DNA of 64,000 nt, taken from the NCBI RefSeq assembly GCF_042431545.1, contig NZ_JBHLYX010000016.1. The stretch is one strand, 5' to 3'. The notes beneath the pieces were generated by a model. It was not told where the DNA came from. It did no database searches and worked only from the letters and a program-made list of their open reading frames with translations. The DNA comes from Pseudoalteromonas xiamenensis (lineage in GTDB: Bacteria; Pseudomonadota; Gammaproteobacteria; Enterobacterales; Alteromonadaceae). This document shows positions 8,726-18,294 of this stretch, piece by piece. The position numbers were made by a program, and so were the translations under genes. Positions within the stretch are counted from its first letter, which is position 1. Every line of letters begins with the position of its first letter.

Positions 8726-9271
8726 CTACGATTTTCTAAGCAGCTTGTCTTTTAAATCGATGACTTTGCTTACGGAAGCGCCGAGCTTCATCAACGATTG
8801 AAGTTGTTCAGGAGAGAGTCTTTGTAACTCGGCTGACCATTTAGTTACGGTTTCAAGCAAATCGTGGATAGTTTGCATTTGTCGCTGTGCGTAACGCTCT
8901 TCCTCAGATTTTGCTTCGTCTAAAATTTGATCGCGCAACAAACTAAGCGTGGGGTCAATTTCTCGTTTTCGACGTTCTTCAAAAACTTTATTCGCTAGAT
9001 CCCAAATACTGCCGTTTGGTGCGTAATATTCTTTTCTGTCTCCGGGTATATGATGTACACGAACCAGTTGCCACGATTGCAGTTCTTTGATCCCCATACT
9101 GACGTTACCACGAGAAATTTTTAGTGCGTCTGCTATTTCATTCGCTGTTAATGGTTTTTCGTTTATGACCAGCAAACCGACCATTTGTCCAATGGTCCGA
9201 TTGAAGCCCCAACGGCTGCCCATTTCCCCACAGTGGAGGACAAAATTTTCTATTTTTGGTGTTAACATCAT
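8726..9271 (-). CDS. GbsR/MarR-type transcriptional regulator
   Basis: A 181-residue winged-helix regulator of the GbsR group. The N-terminal CGEMGSRWGFNRTIGQ motif is diagnostic for GbsR-like proteins. The helix-turn-helix follows (TANEIADALKISRGNVSMGI), then a wing segment (HHIPGDRKEYY) and a charged helical C-terminus for dimerisation. I chose the ATG at 9271 (the next codon is also ATG). The only upstream alternative is a TTG at 9334 that would add 21 residues outside the family. Targets are unknown. The divergent neighbour is the DUF885 lipoprotein gene, 218 bp away, which it might control. Confidence 0.8.
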   Translation of the reverse strand: MMLTPKIENFVLHCGEMGSRWGFNRTIGQMVGLLVINEKPLTANEIADALKISRGNVSMGIKELQSWQLVRVHHIPGDRKEYYAPNGSIWDLANKVFEERRKREIDPTLSLLRDQILDEAKSEEERYAQRQMQTIHDLLETVTKWSAELQRLSPEQLQSLMKLGASVSKVIDLKDKLLRKS

Positions 9272-9489
9272 TATGGGTTTTAAAGTTTCAATAAAAACTG
9301 AAATTAATATATGGGTTGGGTGGTGTAACTTCAACCTTTATTTCTGTCCTTTCTTTGATGTAGATAAATTTTTTGTTCGATTTTGTGTTGAGATAAATGC
9401 AATAGTCCTTGTTCATTGCTTTACCGGAGCAAATTGACCTGTCAGAATGCGCTTCTTTTTTGACGGCAAGAAACGAAATAGGGAATCCG

Positions 9490-11310
9490 ATGTTTAAACC
9501 TCTCCTCGTTGCAGCAACCATCGCTAGCGTACTAGCGGGTTGTAACAGTACTACTCAGACAACTCAAACTGTTGTAGAACAAAAAGTAGAAAAAATAACG
9601 ACAGTATCGTCTCAAGAAACAAAGAAGTTTAATGATCTTCTTGATCGTTTTTTTGCTGAGTCTATCGATCTTACGCCGATCGACGGCACTTATTTGGGTG
9701 AAAGAACTTATAACGATAAGTTCGAACTACCACTTCCCCTGAGCAAAGTGAAGTTCGATGCACTCTATGATAAGTACGACGCCTTACTTAAAGGTATAGA
9801 CCGAGCGACGCTCGATCCACAAGCTCAAATAAGTTATGACATTATTTTGCGTGACTTCGATTTGCGAAAACAAGGTAAGCTATTTGGTGATGAGTACCTA
9901 CCAATCAATCAGATGGATGGCTTACACAATGAATTCGCCGCATTTGGTTCGGGAGAAAGTGCCCAACCATTTGAAACAGTGGAAGATTATGACGCGTTTT
10001 TAGCTCGCGCAAAAGGATTCCAACCTTGGTTGGACAGTGTAAAAACAGCCATGACGACGGGGTTGTCTCAAGGTGTTACTTTACCTAAAGTTATCGCTGA
10101 AAAACTAGTACCTCAATTTGCCGCACACGTTGTGTACAACGCGGAGGACTCCTTATTTTGGGGTCCTATCAAGCATATGCCTGAATCATTTAGCAAAGAA
10201 GACAAGAAGCGCCTTGTAGAAGCTTATCAAACATTGATTATGGAAAATATTGTTCCGGCATACAGAGATATGGCGGAATTTTTAGAAGAAATCTATATAC
10301 CTCATTGCCGTACAAGTGTTGGTTACAGTAGTTTACCGAACGGCCAAAAATGGTATCAGTATGAAATTGAACATCACACGACATTGAGCTTAACGGCAGA
10401 AGAAATTCATGAAATTGGATTGAAAGAAGTAAGCCGTATTTTGAGCGAAATGAAAAAAGTTAAAGACACGGTAAAGTTTAACGGTGATTTACCTGCGTTC
10501 TTCAATCATTTACGTGAGAGTGATGAGTTCTATTTCAGTTCACCTGAAGAACTTATTAAGGCTTACGAAGATGTAAAGAAAAAAATAGATACTCGTATTC
10601 CATTGTTGTTTAACATCGCGCCAAAAGCGGATTACGTTGTTAGGCCAGTTGAAGCGTTCAGAGCTGAGTCAGCACCAGGCGCCTCATATCAAGGTCCTTC
10701 AGCGGATGGTACTAAACCTGGTGTATTTTACATCAACACGTTTAATCTAAAAGCACAGCCCAAGTTTATTGTCGAAACCTTGTCTATTCATGAAGCAGCG
10801 CCCGGACATCATTTCCAAATCGCGTTGCAACAGGAAATCGACAATTTACCGATGTTTAGAAAGTTTAGTGGTTATACCGCGTTTGCTGAAGGTTGGGCGC
10901 TTTATGCTGAAAGTCTTGGAAAAGAACTTGGATTATTTACGGACCCGTATCAGTGGTATGGTCGTTTAGTTGATGAACAACTTCGAGCAATGCGCTTGGT
11001 GGTTGATACCGGTTTACACGCGAAAGGATGGACTCGCGAGCAAGCAATTGAGTTTATGTTAGCGAATTCCTCTATGGCAGAAACCGACGTTGTTGCAGAA
11101 GTTGAACGCTATATCGCTTGGCCAGGACAAGCGCTCTCTTATAAGCTAGGTCAGTTTAAAATTCGCGAGTTACGTGATTATGCGGCGAACGAATTGGGTG
11201 ACAAGTTTGATGTTAAGGAATTTCACACTCAAATTTTAATTGACGGTTCAATGCCAATGAACATCTTAGAAGCTAAGATAAAACGCTGGGTCGCAGCACA
11301 AAAAGCGTAA
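9490..11310 (+). CDS. DUF885 family lipoprotein, putative metallopeptidase
   Basis: A 606-residue DUF885 protein. Translation from ATG 9490 gives a lipoprotein signal with the lipobox LAGC at residues about 15–18; AGGGA precedes the start. An upstream TTG at 9409 would bury this signal and is rejected. The family hallmark SIHEAAPGHHFQ near residue 440 is an HExxxxHH-like metal site, and EGWALYAESLGKELG follows about 30 residues later. Many relatives are annotated as membrane-anchored peptidases; activity is inferred. It is probably anchored in the outer membrane facing the periplasm. A terminator follows. Confidence 0.88.
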   Translation: MFKPLLVAATIASVLAGCNSTTQTTQTVVEQKVEKITTVSSQETKKFNDLLDRFFAESIDLTPIDGTYLGERTYNDKFELPLPLSKVKFDALYDKYDALLKGIDRATLDPQAQISYDIILRDFDLRKQGKLFGDEYLPINQMDGLHNEFAAFGSGESAQPFETVEDYDAFLARAKGFQPWLDSVKTAMTTGLSQGVTLPKVIAEKLVPQFAAHVVYNAEDSLFWGPIKHMPESFSKEDKKRLVEAYQTLIMENIVPAYRDMAEFLEEIYIPHCRTSVGYSSLPNGQKWYQYEIEHHTTLSLTAEEIHEIGLKEVSRILSEMKKVKDTVKFNGDLPAFFNHLRESDEFYFSSPEELIKAYEDVKKKIDTRIPLLFNIAPKADYVVRPVEAFRAESAPGASYQGPSADGTKPGVFYINTFNLKAQPKFIVETLSIHEAAPGHHFQIALQQEIDNLPMFRKFSGYTAFAEGWALYAESLGKELGLFTDPYQWYGRLVDEQLRAMRLVVDTGLHAKGWTREQAIEFMLANSSMAETDVVAEVERYIAWPGQALSYKLGQFKIRELRDYAANELGDKFDVKEFHTQILIDGSMPMNILEAKIKRWVAAQKA

Positions 11311-11315
11311 TGAAG

Positions 11316-11336
11316 ACGGGGCTTAGCCCCGTTTTT
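11316..11336 (+). terminator. Terminator after DUF885 gene
   Basis: Stem ACGGGGC/GCCCCGT with a TTA loop, followed by five T residues. Confidence 0.9.
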
Positions 11337-11484
11337 ATTTAAATAAACGTTTGTCTATAAATCAAAGTGGTTTAAACATCTTGCGTACACCGATGTCAAA
11401 TGACGAATAGTTTTATAAATGTAATGAATCATCCGTACTTTTTTTAGTAAAATGTCCGATGTATTGACGTTTTAAGGCCGCACA

Positions 11485-11973
11485 ATGAATTTCTGGGAAT
11501 CAAAATCACTTAACGAAATGTCTGACTCGGAATGGGAGTCGTTATGTGACGGCTGTGGTAAGTGTTGCCTACATTCCTTTATCGACTCAGATTATGAAGA
11601 TGATGCGGATGGTTTTACCGCCCTTCGTCCCGGTGAAACCTTGGTGTTTACCAACATTTCTTGTGAGTACCTTGACGATCAAACCTGTGGTTGCAAAGAC
11701 TATATAAATCGACTTACCAACGTGCCAACTTGTGTAAAGTTGCATAAAGATAACATCGAACAAGCGTATTTTATGCCACAGAGTTGTGCATACAGACGAA
11801 TTTTAGAGGGAAGAGGATTACCGAGTTGGCATCCGCTTCGACATAATGGCAGTCGAGATAAAATGGAACAGTTGGGCATGACGGTCAAAGGGAGAGTGAT
11901 TAATGAAACAAACGCTAACTTTGACCAATTTGAAGACTATGTTGTCGATTGGGCTGAAAAAGACTTAGATTAA
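11485..11973 (+). CDS. ycgN: YcgN-family cysteine-cluster protein
   Basis: A 162-residue member of the YcgN/UPF0260 family. The N-terminal CDGCGKCC cluster is near residue 22, with more conserved cysteines (SCEYLDDQTCGC near 57–67, TCVKL, SCAYR), consistent with metal binding. The C-terminal block GLPSWHPLRHNGS is also conserved. The function is unknown; the family co-occurs with minCDE/ycgL in enterics, as here. Start ATG 11485, with only a weak ribosome-binding sequence. Confidence 0.88.
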   Translation: MNFWESKSLNEMSDSEWESLCDGCGKCCLHSFIDSDYEDDADGFTALRPGETLVFTNISCEYLDDQTCGCKDYINRLTNVPTCVKLHKDNIEQAYFMPQSCAYRRILEGRGLPSWHPLRHNGSRDKMEQLGMTVKGRVINETNANFDQFEDYVVDWAEKDLD

Positions 11974-12077
11974 ACCTTTGATTGTTTACAAGTTTTGCAA
12001 TGTTTTACCTTTAAGCTAAACGTAGAACAATGTAGCGAAATGTCTATAAGCAATGAAAAAGAAACAATGTTCAAAAA

Positions 12078-12095
12078 GTAGGGCGGACGCCCTAC
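12078..12095 (-). terminator. Terminator of the isomerase–fructokinase operon
   Basis: A perfect 8-bp stem GTAGGGCG/CGCCCTAC. On the minus strand it is followed by TTTTT, seven bases downstream of the fructokinase stop. Confidence 0.85.
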
Positions 12096-12102
12096 CTCGA
12101 AT

Positions 12103-13059
12103 CTAAATTGAAACGTCCTGCTGTTCAGGCAATGAGGAAAAAGCGCCTTTTTTTGTAACAGCAAAAGCACCGCAGCGTGAAGCAAACTCAAGCATCTTAG
12201 TAATCACACTAATATTATTAAGCTCTGATCCCATTTCAGTGAGTGACCGTTGCTTGACCAAGTACGCGAGCATACCACCGACAAAAGCATCACCCGCAGC
12301 GGTTGTGTCAATAGCCGTTACCTTGGGTGTTTCTACCTCTCCCGAAAGTCCCATGTTTGTATAAAAGCGAACAGGGTTAGCGCCGTCAGTAATGATGAGT
12401 AATTTTACACCCTTAGAGAGAAGTTGAGATATCGTGTGCTCTATCCCGAGGTTAGCGTGGCTTTTTTCAGTTAAATAATCGAGCTCCTCTTTCGATAGCT
12501 TCACAATATCGCTTAGCGTTATCACATGCCACACGCGTTGAGTAAGATAACGTGTCGAGACCCATAAATTCTCGCGTAGGTTCATATCAAAACTGACGAC
12601 TGCACCTTGTTCCTTAGCCTGCGCAAGAGCATGAACGGTTGTTTTATAGATGCGTTGTTCTGTAAGACTGTTGCTACAAACGTGGAGAATACCTGCTTCT
12701 TTGAACATACGACTTTCGAAATCGGAAGATTTGAAAAGTAGATCAGCTGCGGGGGGACGATAAAAACTAAAGCTTCTTTCGCCTTGTTGGTCAAGTGAAA
12801 CAAACGCTAACGCTGTTTTTGCTTCATTTGTCATTTTGCAATACTGCGTATCTACGCCAAGACGTTCAAGCTCATCGAGCAGAAAGTGCCCGAAAATATC
12901 ATCGCCAACCATGCCACAAAAAGCACTATTCACACCTAATTTTGAGGCAGCAACGGCAACATTTGCAGGCGCACCTCCTGCGTATTTTGTAAATGATTCG
13001 GGCGTTTTTCCGTCGGAAAGAAAATCGATCAATACTTCGCCAAAGCAAACTAAACTCAT
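12103..13059 (-). CDS. Fructokinase (PfkB family)
   Basis: A 318-residue PfkB-type sugar kinase, predicted to phosphorylate fructose to fructose-6-phosphate with ATP. The N-terminal CFGEVLIDF and the YAGGAPANVA substrate-binding motif lie near residues 5–40. The C-terminal DTTAAGDAFVGG has the catalytic Asp and anion hole. I use ATG 13059, whose A overlaps the stop of the upstream isomerase (TAATG). A GTG 45 bases upstream lies inside the isomerase and lacks family support. Coupling to a mannose isomerase indicates that its substrate is fructose made from mannose. Confidence 0.88.
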   Translation of the reverse strand: MSLVCFGEVLIDFLSDGKTPESFTKYAGGAPANVAVAASKLGVNSAFCGMVGDDIFGHFLLDELERLGVDTQYCKMTNEAKTALAFVSLDQQGERSFSFYRPPAADLLFKSSDFESRMFKEAGILHVCSNSLTEQRIYKTTVHALAQAKEQGAVVSFDMNLRENLWVSTRYLTQRVWHVITLSDIVKLSKEELDYLTEKSHANLGIEHTISQLLSKGVKLLIITDGANPVRFYTNMGLSGEVETPKVTAIDTTAAGDAFVGGMLAYLVKQRSLTEMGSELNNISVITKMLEFASRCGAFAVTKKGAFSSLPEQQDVSI

Positions 13060-14249
13060 TAGGCTGATCCTTTTAGTTGATAGGCTCTTAACACTTCGTA
13101 GCACGCCCCCATGGTGTGATAGTCTGTTTTACCGGCAGGACTTTTTTCGTCGCTATAAGCGTTATTCTGTTGTGATAAAATACGATACCAAGCACCATGT
13201 GTATGGTCTATCATGTGTGCCCAGCTATAAGCCCAGATTTTATCATACCAATCCCAGTATTTAGGATCGTTAGTTTCTAACGCGAGCAATGCTGCTGCGG
13301 CAAAACTCTCAGCTTGTACCCAAAAGTATTTATCACCGTCGCAAATCTGATATGTCGGGTCAAAACCGTAGATGATACCTTTGTGCTCGTCATCCCAAGC
13401 ATATTTAAGCGCAGTATCAAACAGGGTTTTTGCTTGGTCGACCAACCATGGGCTGGGCTTATGTCTATTCAGAAGTAGTAATAGTTTTGACCACTCTGTT
13501 TGATGTCCAGGCTGAAAACCCCATGGACGAAACAGATGTTTCGGATCTGATTTATTGTAATCCCAATCTATTTCCCAATCTCGATTATAGTGCTCCCAAA
13601 CTAGTCCGTTCGTAAGCGACGCTTGTACATTTATCATTTTGTCGGCCAACGTATAGGCTCGCTCTAGGTACTTATGGTCGCTGGTTGCTTCAAACACCAT
13701 AAGAAGTGCTTCGCACATGTGCATGTTGGCATTTTGTCCACGATAGCTGCCCGCTATACTAAAGTCATCATTGTATTCGTCTAAATAAAGTTGGTACTTA
13801 GGCTCGAAGTATTTGTCCTCTAATAGCGCCCAAACTCGTTCGATTGTATTTTTTGCAGATGTCACACCTGCTTTTAACGCGATTGCATTTGCTAACAGTA
13901 CAAAGGCAAGACCATAACAGTGATTTGTGCCATCGAGTACCTTATTACCTTTGACTAGCCATGCGTACCCACCCGTAGGTTGTTTGTGAACATTTTCTAG
14001 AAAAGCGAGACCATGTTCTACAAGTTCTAAGTCTTTTTGCTCGGCAGTGTGGAGGTAGCGCATTGCGTAATTAAAAACAAAACGCGTACTCGAAACAAGA
14101 TGACGTGTATCTTTGTCATATACCGCACCACTATCTTTAAAATAGTGAAAAAAACCTCCATTCTCATCAACTGCTCGAGGATGATAAAAGGCATAGATCG
14201 AGTCGATGTGTTGGTTTAAAAATTCTGAACTTCTAAAATTTGGCGACAT
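13059..14249 (-). CDS. AGE-family mannose isomerase/epimerase
   Basis: A 396-residue N-acylglucosamine-2-epimerase-fold protein (alpha6/alpha6 barrel). Motifs include DENGGFFHYF, RHLVSSTRFVFNYAMRY, GQNANMHMCEALL and GFQPGHQTEWSKLLL, which supply the His and Glu residues typical of AGE and mannose isomerases. With a fructokinase in the same operon and a divergent sugar transporter, the likely reaction is D-mannose to D-fructose. It could instead act on another aldose or be a cellobiose-epimerase relative. The operator-containing gap to the transporter is the likely control point. Confidence 0.85.
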   Translation of the reverse strand: MSPNFRSSEFLNQHIDSIYAFYHPRAVDENGGFFHYFKDSGAVYDKDTRHLVSSTRFVFNYAMRYLHTAEQKDLELVEHGLAFLENVHKQPTGGYAWLVKGNKVLDGTNHCYGLAFVLLANAIALKAGVTSAKNTIERVWALLEDKYFEPKYQLYLDEYNDDFSIAGSYRGQNANMHMCEALLMVFEATSDHKYLERAYTLADKMINVQASLTNGLVWEHYNRDWEIDWDYNKSDPKHLFRPWGFQPGHQTEWSKLLLLLNRHKPSPWLVDQAKTLFDTALKYAWDDEHKGIIYGFDPTYQICDGDKYFWVQAESFAAAALLALETNDPKYWDWYDKIWAYSWAHMIDHTHGAWYRILSQQNNAYSDEKSPAGKTDYHTMGACYEVLRAYQLKGSA

Positions 14250-14274
14250 ATAAAAATCCTAGTTTTTATTTAAC

Positions 14275-14288
14275 CGTACTATAGTACG
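14275..14288. promoter_or_regulatory. 14-bp perfect palindrome in the divergent promoter
   Basis: CGTACTATAGTACG lies between the isomerase and transporter starts. It could be a regulator site or overlap a promoter; no regulator is assigned. Confidence 0.35.
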
Positions 14289-14300
14289 TTCAAATGCAAA

Positions 14301-14314
14301 TTGGAACGGTCCAA
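14301..14314. promoter_or_regulatory. LacI-family operator-like site (transporter/isomerase)
   Basis: TTGGAACGGTCCAA has dyad symmetry around a central CG, the usual form of LacI-family operators. It lies between the divergent isomerase and transporter starts. The pattern TGGAnCGnTCCA recurs before the GH92 mannosidase at 15889, so one mannose-responsive regulator encoded elsewhere may control both units. Confidence 0.6.
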
Positions 14315-14381
14315 TAAAACATTTGTGATTTTCTTGTAACAATGTGTAGAATCGAAAAATCCCTTGATCTGGAGACAACAA

Positions 14382-15659
14382 GTGAGTGAGATAAACACCA
14401 ATCAAACTTATGTTGCGGCGAGTAATGACGAGAATAAAAATTACGCATTACCGTTGGCAGCAATGACAACTCTATTTTTCTTGTGGGGTTTCATCACGGT
14501 ACTTAATGACGTTTTGATCCCGCGTTTAAAAGGCGTTTTTGACCTAAGTTATACTGAAGCAATGATGATTCAATTCTGCTTTTTCAGTGCATACTTTGTT
14601 ATTTCTTTGCCAGCTGGCGCATTAGTTAAAAAATTTGGTTACAAAAATGGCGTGTTAAGCGGTTTGCTCATCGCATCGGCTGGTTGTTTACTTTTTTATC
14701 CAGCAGTTGTTGTTCACGAATTTTGGCTATTTTTAGGCGCGTTGTTCGTACTTGCTTCGGGTATTACCATTTTGCAAGTGTCTGCAAATCCATACGTTGC
14801 GGCGTTAGGCCCAGCTAAAACAGCGTCTAGTCGACTCAACCTTGCTCAAGCACTTAACTCTTTGGGCACGACTATTGGTCCTTACGTTGGAGCAATGTTG
14901 CTGTTTGGTGCTGCAGGCACACTAGCTGCAGATGCAGGTACAGCTGACAACGTTAAAGTACCATATTTAATGCTTGCCGCCGCGTTGCTCACAATTGCAG
15001 TCGTATTTGCTTTTTTAAAATTACCTACAATTGCCGCACACTCTGAAGAGCAGGATTGCGTTGCTAAAGGGCACACATTAACGGAAGCGCCGCATTTGAT
15101 GTTTGGTGTCGCAGCTATCTTTTGCTACGTTGGCGGCGAAGTGGCAATAGGTAGTTTCTTAGTTAACTACTTTGGTCAAGCAAACATTGCCGGACTAGAA
15201 GAACACGCTGCAGCTAAACTCATTGCCTATTATTGGGGCGGCGCAATGGTTGGTCGTTTTATTGGTTCAGCCGCGTTACAAAAAGTTCTGCCATCTAATG
15301 CTCTGTTATTTAATGCCATTTGTATTATTGCACTTCTTATTATTTCGATGAATACGAGTGGAAATATTGCGATGTACAGTGTACTTGCAATCGGTTTATT
15401 TAACTCAATTATGTTCCCAACAATATTCTCAATTGCGATAGATGGCTTGGGCTCACTCACCAGTAAAGGCTCGGGTTGGTTGTGTTTAGCCATTGTAGGT
15501 GGAGCACTTGTACCTTTACTTCAGGGTGTTATAGCGGATTCGGCCGGTATTCAGCTGTCATTTGTTATTCCACTTATCTGTTATGTTTATATAGCTTGGT
15601 ACGCAAAGAGTTACGTCAAACTGCATTCTATATGGAATGAAAAAGTAGGACTTAAATAG
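14382..15659 (+). CDS. Sugar:H+ symporter, FucP/GluP family MFS
   Basis: A 425-residue major-facilitator transporter with about 12 membrane helices. FFLWGFITVLNDVLIP is the typical first helix of the fucose/glucose-galactose symporters. Further family motifs are FVLASGITILQVSANPY and NLAQALNSLGTTIGPYVG. Start GTG 14382, with GGAG 9 bases upstream. A TTG 18 bases earlier would only add residues that are not conserved. Context (mannosidase, mannose isomerase, fructokinase) points to mannose uptake across the inner membrane, but this is inference. Confidence 0.88.
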   Translation: MSEINTNQTYVAASNDENKNYALPLAAMTTLFFLWGFITVLNDVLIPRLKGVFDLSYTEAMMIQFCFFSAYFVISLPAGALVKKFGYKNGVLSGLLIASAGCLLFYPAVVVHEFWLFLGALFVLASGITILQVSANPYVAALGPAKTASSRLNLAQALNSLGTTIGPYVGAMLLFGAAGTLAADAGTADNVKVPYLMLAAALLTIAVVFAFLKLPTIAAHSEEQDCVAKGHTLTEAPHLMFGVAAIFCYVGGEVAIGSFLVNYFGQANIAGLEEHAAAKLIAYYWGGAMVGRFIGSAALQKVLPSNALLFNAICIIALLIISMNTSGNIAMYSVLAIGLFNSIMFPTIFSIAIDGLGSLTSKGSGWLCLAIVGGALVPLLQGVIADSAGIQLSFVIPLICYVYIAWYAKSYVKLHSIWNEKVGLK

Positions 15660-15759
15660 TTAAATAGCGCTAGGCATAAAACGTATTAAGGATTTAAGTT
15701 CAAACAGCCAAAAGCGCTGGATGTTTGAATACCCTTACAGGATGTAATCATTTCTGCTC

Positions 15760-15787
15760 AAAAGGTATGGATCTCCATACCTTTTTT
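15760..15787 (+). terminator. Terminator downstream of the transporter
   Basis: A nearly uninterrupted stem AAAAGGTATGGA/TCCATACCTTTT ending in a T-run. It stands 100 bp after the transporter stop. Confidence 0.8.
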
Positions 15788-15888
15788 CATTTGTACTTTC
15801 TGAATGCACATTGTTACTAAGTTATTAACTGCTGTTCGTCGAATAGGTATTGAATACGTATTCATCCTAGGTATATGATAAGCTAAAC

Positions 15889-15900
15889 TGGATCGATCCA
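15889..15900. promoter_or_regulatory. LacI-family operator-like site (GH92)
   Basis: The perfect palindrome TGGATCGATCCA lies 22 bp upstream of the GH92 start. It shares the TGGAnCGnTCCA form with the site at 14301. Confidence 0.6.
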
Positions 15901-15921
15901 ATAATAATTAAAGGAACGAGA

Positions 15922-18294
15922 ATGAAACGTTCAGCTTTGCTTTTAACCCTAATTTGTGGGCTTACGAGTGCCTTATTTAGCGTAGCTGTAAAAAGCGCCA
16001 ATTTGAGCAAAACTAACCTCGACTATGTAGATCCATTTATTGGAACAGGAGGGGATGGGCATTTGTTTCCGGGAGCCGTTGTGCCTTTTGGAATGGTTCA
16101 GTTGAGTCCGGACACGGACAATCCAATGCGTGGAGAAAGTCCACAACCAGAGATTTACAAACGGTGCGCGGGCTATCATTACGACGACAATACAATTACT
16201 GGATTCTCACACACACATTTTTCAGGTACGGGGCATTCAGATCTTGGGGACTTATTGATGATCCCAATTACAGGGGAAGTAAAAATGTCTGCTGGAACAA
16301 AACAAGATCCCGACTCTGGTTATCGCTCTCGATTCTCACATAATAAAGAATCCGCTTCACCTGGCTATTATCAAGTTGAGCTATTGGATTACAACATTAA
16401 CGCCGAACTCACTTCATCGCCTCGTGTTGGCATGCATCGTTATGACTTCAAAGGGCAAAAAGAAGGGCACGTATTACTGGACTTAACGGCGGCAATCTAC
16501 AATTTTAAAAACAAAGTATTGTGGAGTGATATTCGCCAGATTGACGCAACGACGTTAGTTGCTTATCGCGCCACCAATGGATGGGCCGATAATCGTTCAA
16601 TGTACTTCGCGATTTCATTTTCAAAACCAATTCAACGTTTAGATTTTATCAATGAAGATAACATGCGTTACCGCTGTATGGGATGCCTCGGCACGAGTAA
16701 ACATAGTACCATCGAAAATAAGGCTGTAAAAAAAGCATCGGGTAAAGCATTAAAAGTCGTAGCGTCTTTTAACGAGTTAGACAAAGAGCCTTTGCTTGTG
16801 AAAGTTGCGCTCTCTGCTGTGAGTCGTAAAAATGCACTTGAAAATTTGACGACTGAGATACCACATTGGGATTTTGACAAAGTGCGATCAGACGCAGAAA
16901 CACAGTGGTTGAGCTATTTAAATAAAGTAAATGTAGAGGGAACAAACGCTCAAAAACGCCAGTTTTACACCGCTTTTTATCATGCGCTTCAAGCACCAAG
17001 TCTATATCAAGATGTAAACGGTCAATATCTCGGCGTTGATGGTGAAATTCACGATGGAAAACACTTTAAACACTATACGCTGTTCTCTCTATGGGATACG
17101 TATCGTGCACTTCATCCACTTCTAACGTATGTAGACCCTGAACGCGTGTCTGACATGATCCAATCTATGCTTGTTCACTACCAACAAAGTTACGAAAAAA
17201 TGCTACCTGTTTGGTCATTTCACGGGCATGAGACATGGACAATGATAGGCTATCATGCCGTTTCAGTTATCGCGGATGCCTATTTAAAAGGTATTCGTAA
17301 TTACGATGTGGATTTAGCTGTCGAAGCCATTTTAAAGACATCGAATAACCCAGTCTACGACGCCATTCCGGAGTATTTAACGTACGGTTACGTGCCTCGA
17401 GACGTATTGCCAGAGTCCGTTTCGATGACGCTGGAATACGCCTATGATGATTTCGCAATTGCCAGAATGTTCGAATCAATGGGCAAGCAAAAGGAAGCCG
17501 CAACCTATTATGCAAGAGCATTCAATTATCGAAACGTTTATGACGAAGAAACCGGTTATATGCGTGGGCGCGACAGTAAAGGTGTATGGGAGCCAGACTT
17601 TAACCCGATGGAAGCAAAATACATGGGTTCGTATACTGAAGGAAACGCTAAACAGTATAGTTTTTACGTGCCTCACGACGTTGCAGGTCTTATAGATTTG
17701 ATGGGCGGCGATACGCAATTTGAAGCACGACTAGATGCTCTGTTTGACACGCACTTATCAGCTGAAATGATCAAAGAACACGAAGATATTGCCGGTTTGA
17801 TTGGGAACTATGCGCACGGAAATGAACCAAGTCATCATATCGCCTATCTCTATAATTACGCTGGGAAACCTTGGCGAACGCAAGAACGTATACGTCAAAT
17901 TATGAATACACTCAGTTCTGATAAACCGGATGGTCTCGCAGGGAATGACGATGTAGGGCAAATGTCAGCATGGTATATCTTTTCAGCACTTGGATTTTAC
18001 CCTGTTGCACCGGGCGATTTGAGCTACGCAATCGGTGCGCCACAGATCGACCGCGCAGAACTCAAACTGCCCAACGGTAAAACGTTCAAAATGATTGCAC
18101 AGGGGCTGAATGAGGAAAATAAATATATCCAACAGGTGTCTTTAAATGGGAAGCCGTTGACTCGTAGCTACATTACACATAACGATATTATGGCCGGCGG
18201 TACATTGCATTTCGTGATGGGAAATGAAGCAAACAAAACATGGGGTAGTGAGACAAAAAATCGACCTGTTAGCCTTTCGGAGTATAAAAAATGA
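15922..18294 (+). CDS. GH92 alpha-mannosidase, secreted
   Basis: A 790-residue glycoside hydrolase family 92 enzyme, an exo-acting, calcium-dependent inverting alpha-mannosidase family. It has an N-terminal signal peptide (about 1–27). Diagnostic motifs are YVDPFIGTGGDGHLFPGAVV near residue 34, GFSHTHFSGTGHSDLGDL, the catalytic-domain segment GNYAHGNEPSHH and DDVGQMSAWY toward the C-terminus. Length is normal. It presumably trims mannose from glycans in the periplasm or outside. ATG 15922 follows AAGGAACGAG. Its stop overlaps the next gene by 4 bases, so the two are co-translated. Confidence 0.93.
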   Translation: MKRSALLLTLICGLTSALFSVAVKSANLSKTNLDYVDPFIGTGGDGHLFPGAVVPFGMVQLSPDTDNPMRGESPQPEIYKRCAGYHYDDNTITGFSHTHFSGTGHSDLGDLLMIPITGEVKMSAGTKQDPDSGYRSRFSHNKESASPGYYQVELLDYNINAELTSSPRVGMHRYDFKGQKEGHVLLDLTAAIYNFKNKVLWSDIRQIDATTLVAYRATNGWADNRSMYFAISFSKPIQRLDFINEDNMRYRCMGCLGTSKHSTIENKAVKKASGKALKVVASFNELDKEPLLVKVALSAVSRKNALENLTTEIPHWDFDKVRSDAETQWLSYLNKVNVEGTNAQKRQFYTAFYHALQAPSLYQDVNGQYLGVDGEIHDGKHFKHYTLFSLWDTYRALHPLLTYVDPERVSDMIQSMLVHYQQSYEKMLPVWSFHGHETWTMIGYHAVSVIADAYLKGIRNYDVDLAVEAILKTSNNPVYDAIPEYLTYGYVPRDVLPESVSMTLEYAYDDFAIARMFESMGKQKEAATYYARAFNYRNVYDEETGYMRGRDSKGVWEPDFNPMEAKYMGSYTEGNAKQYSFYVPHDVAGLIDLMGGDTQFEARLDALFDTHLSAEMIKEHEDIAGLIGNYAHGNEPSHHIAYLYNYAGKPWRTQERIRQIMNTLSSDKPDGLAGNDDVGQMSAWYIFSALGFYPVAPGDLSYAIGAPQIDRAELKLPNGKTFKMIAQGLNEENKYIQQVSLNGKPLTRSYITHNDIMAGGTLHFVMGNEANKTWGSETKNRPVSLSEYKK

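Noticed and set aside
9409..9489. Upstream TTG start for the DUF885 gene
   Set aside because: It would place 27 residues before a clear lipoprotein signal peptide and lobox cysteine; ATG 9490 has a better ribosome-binding site.
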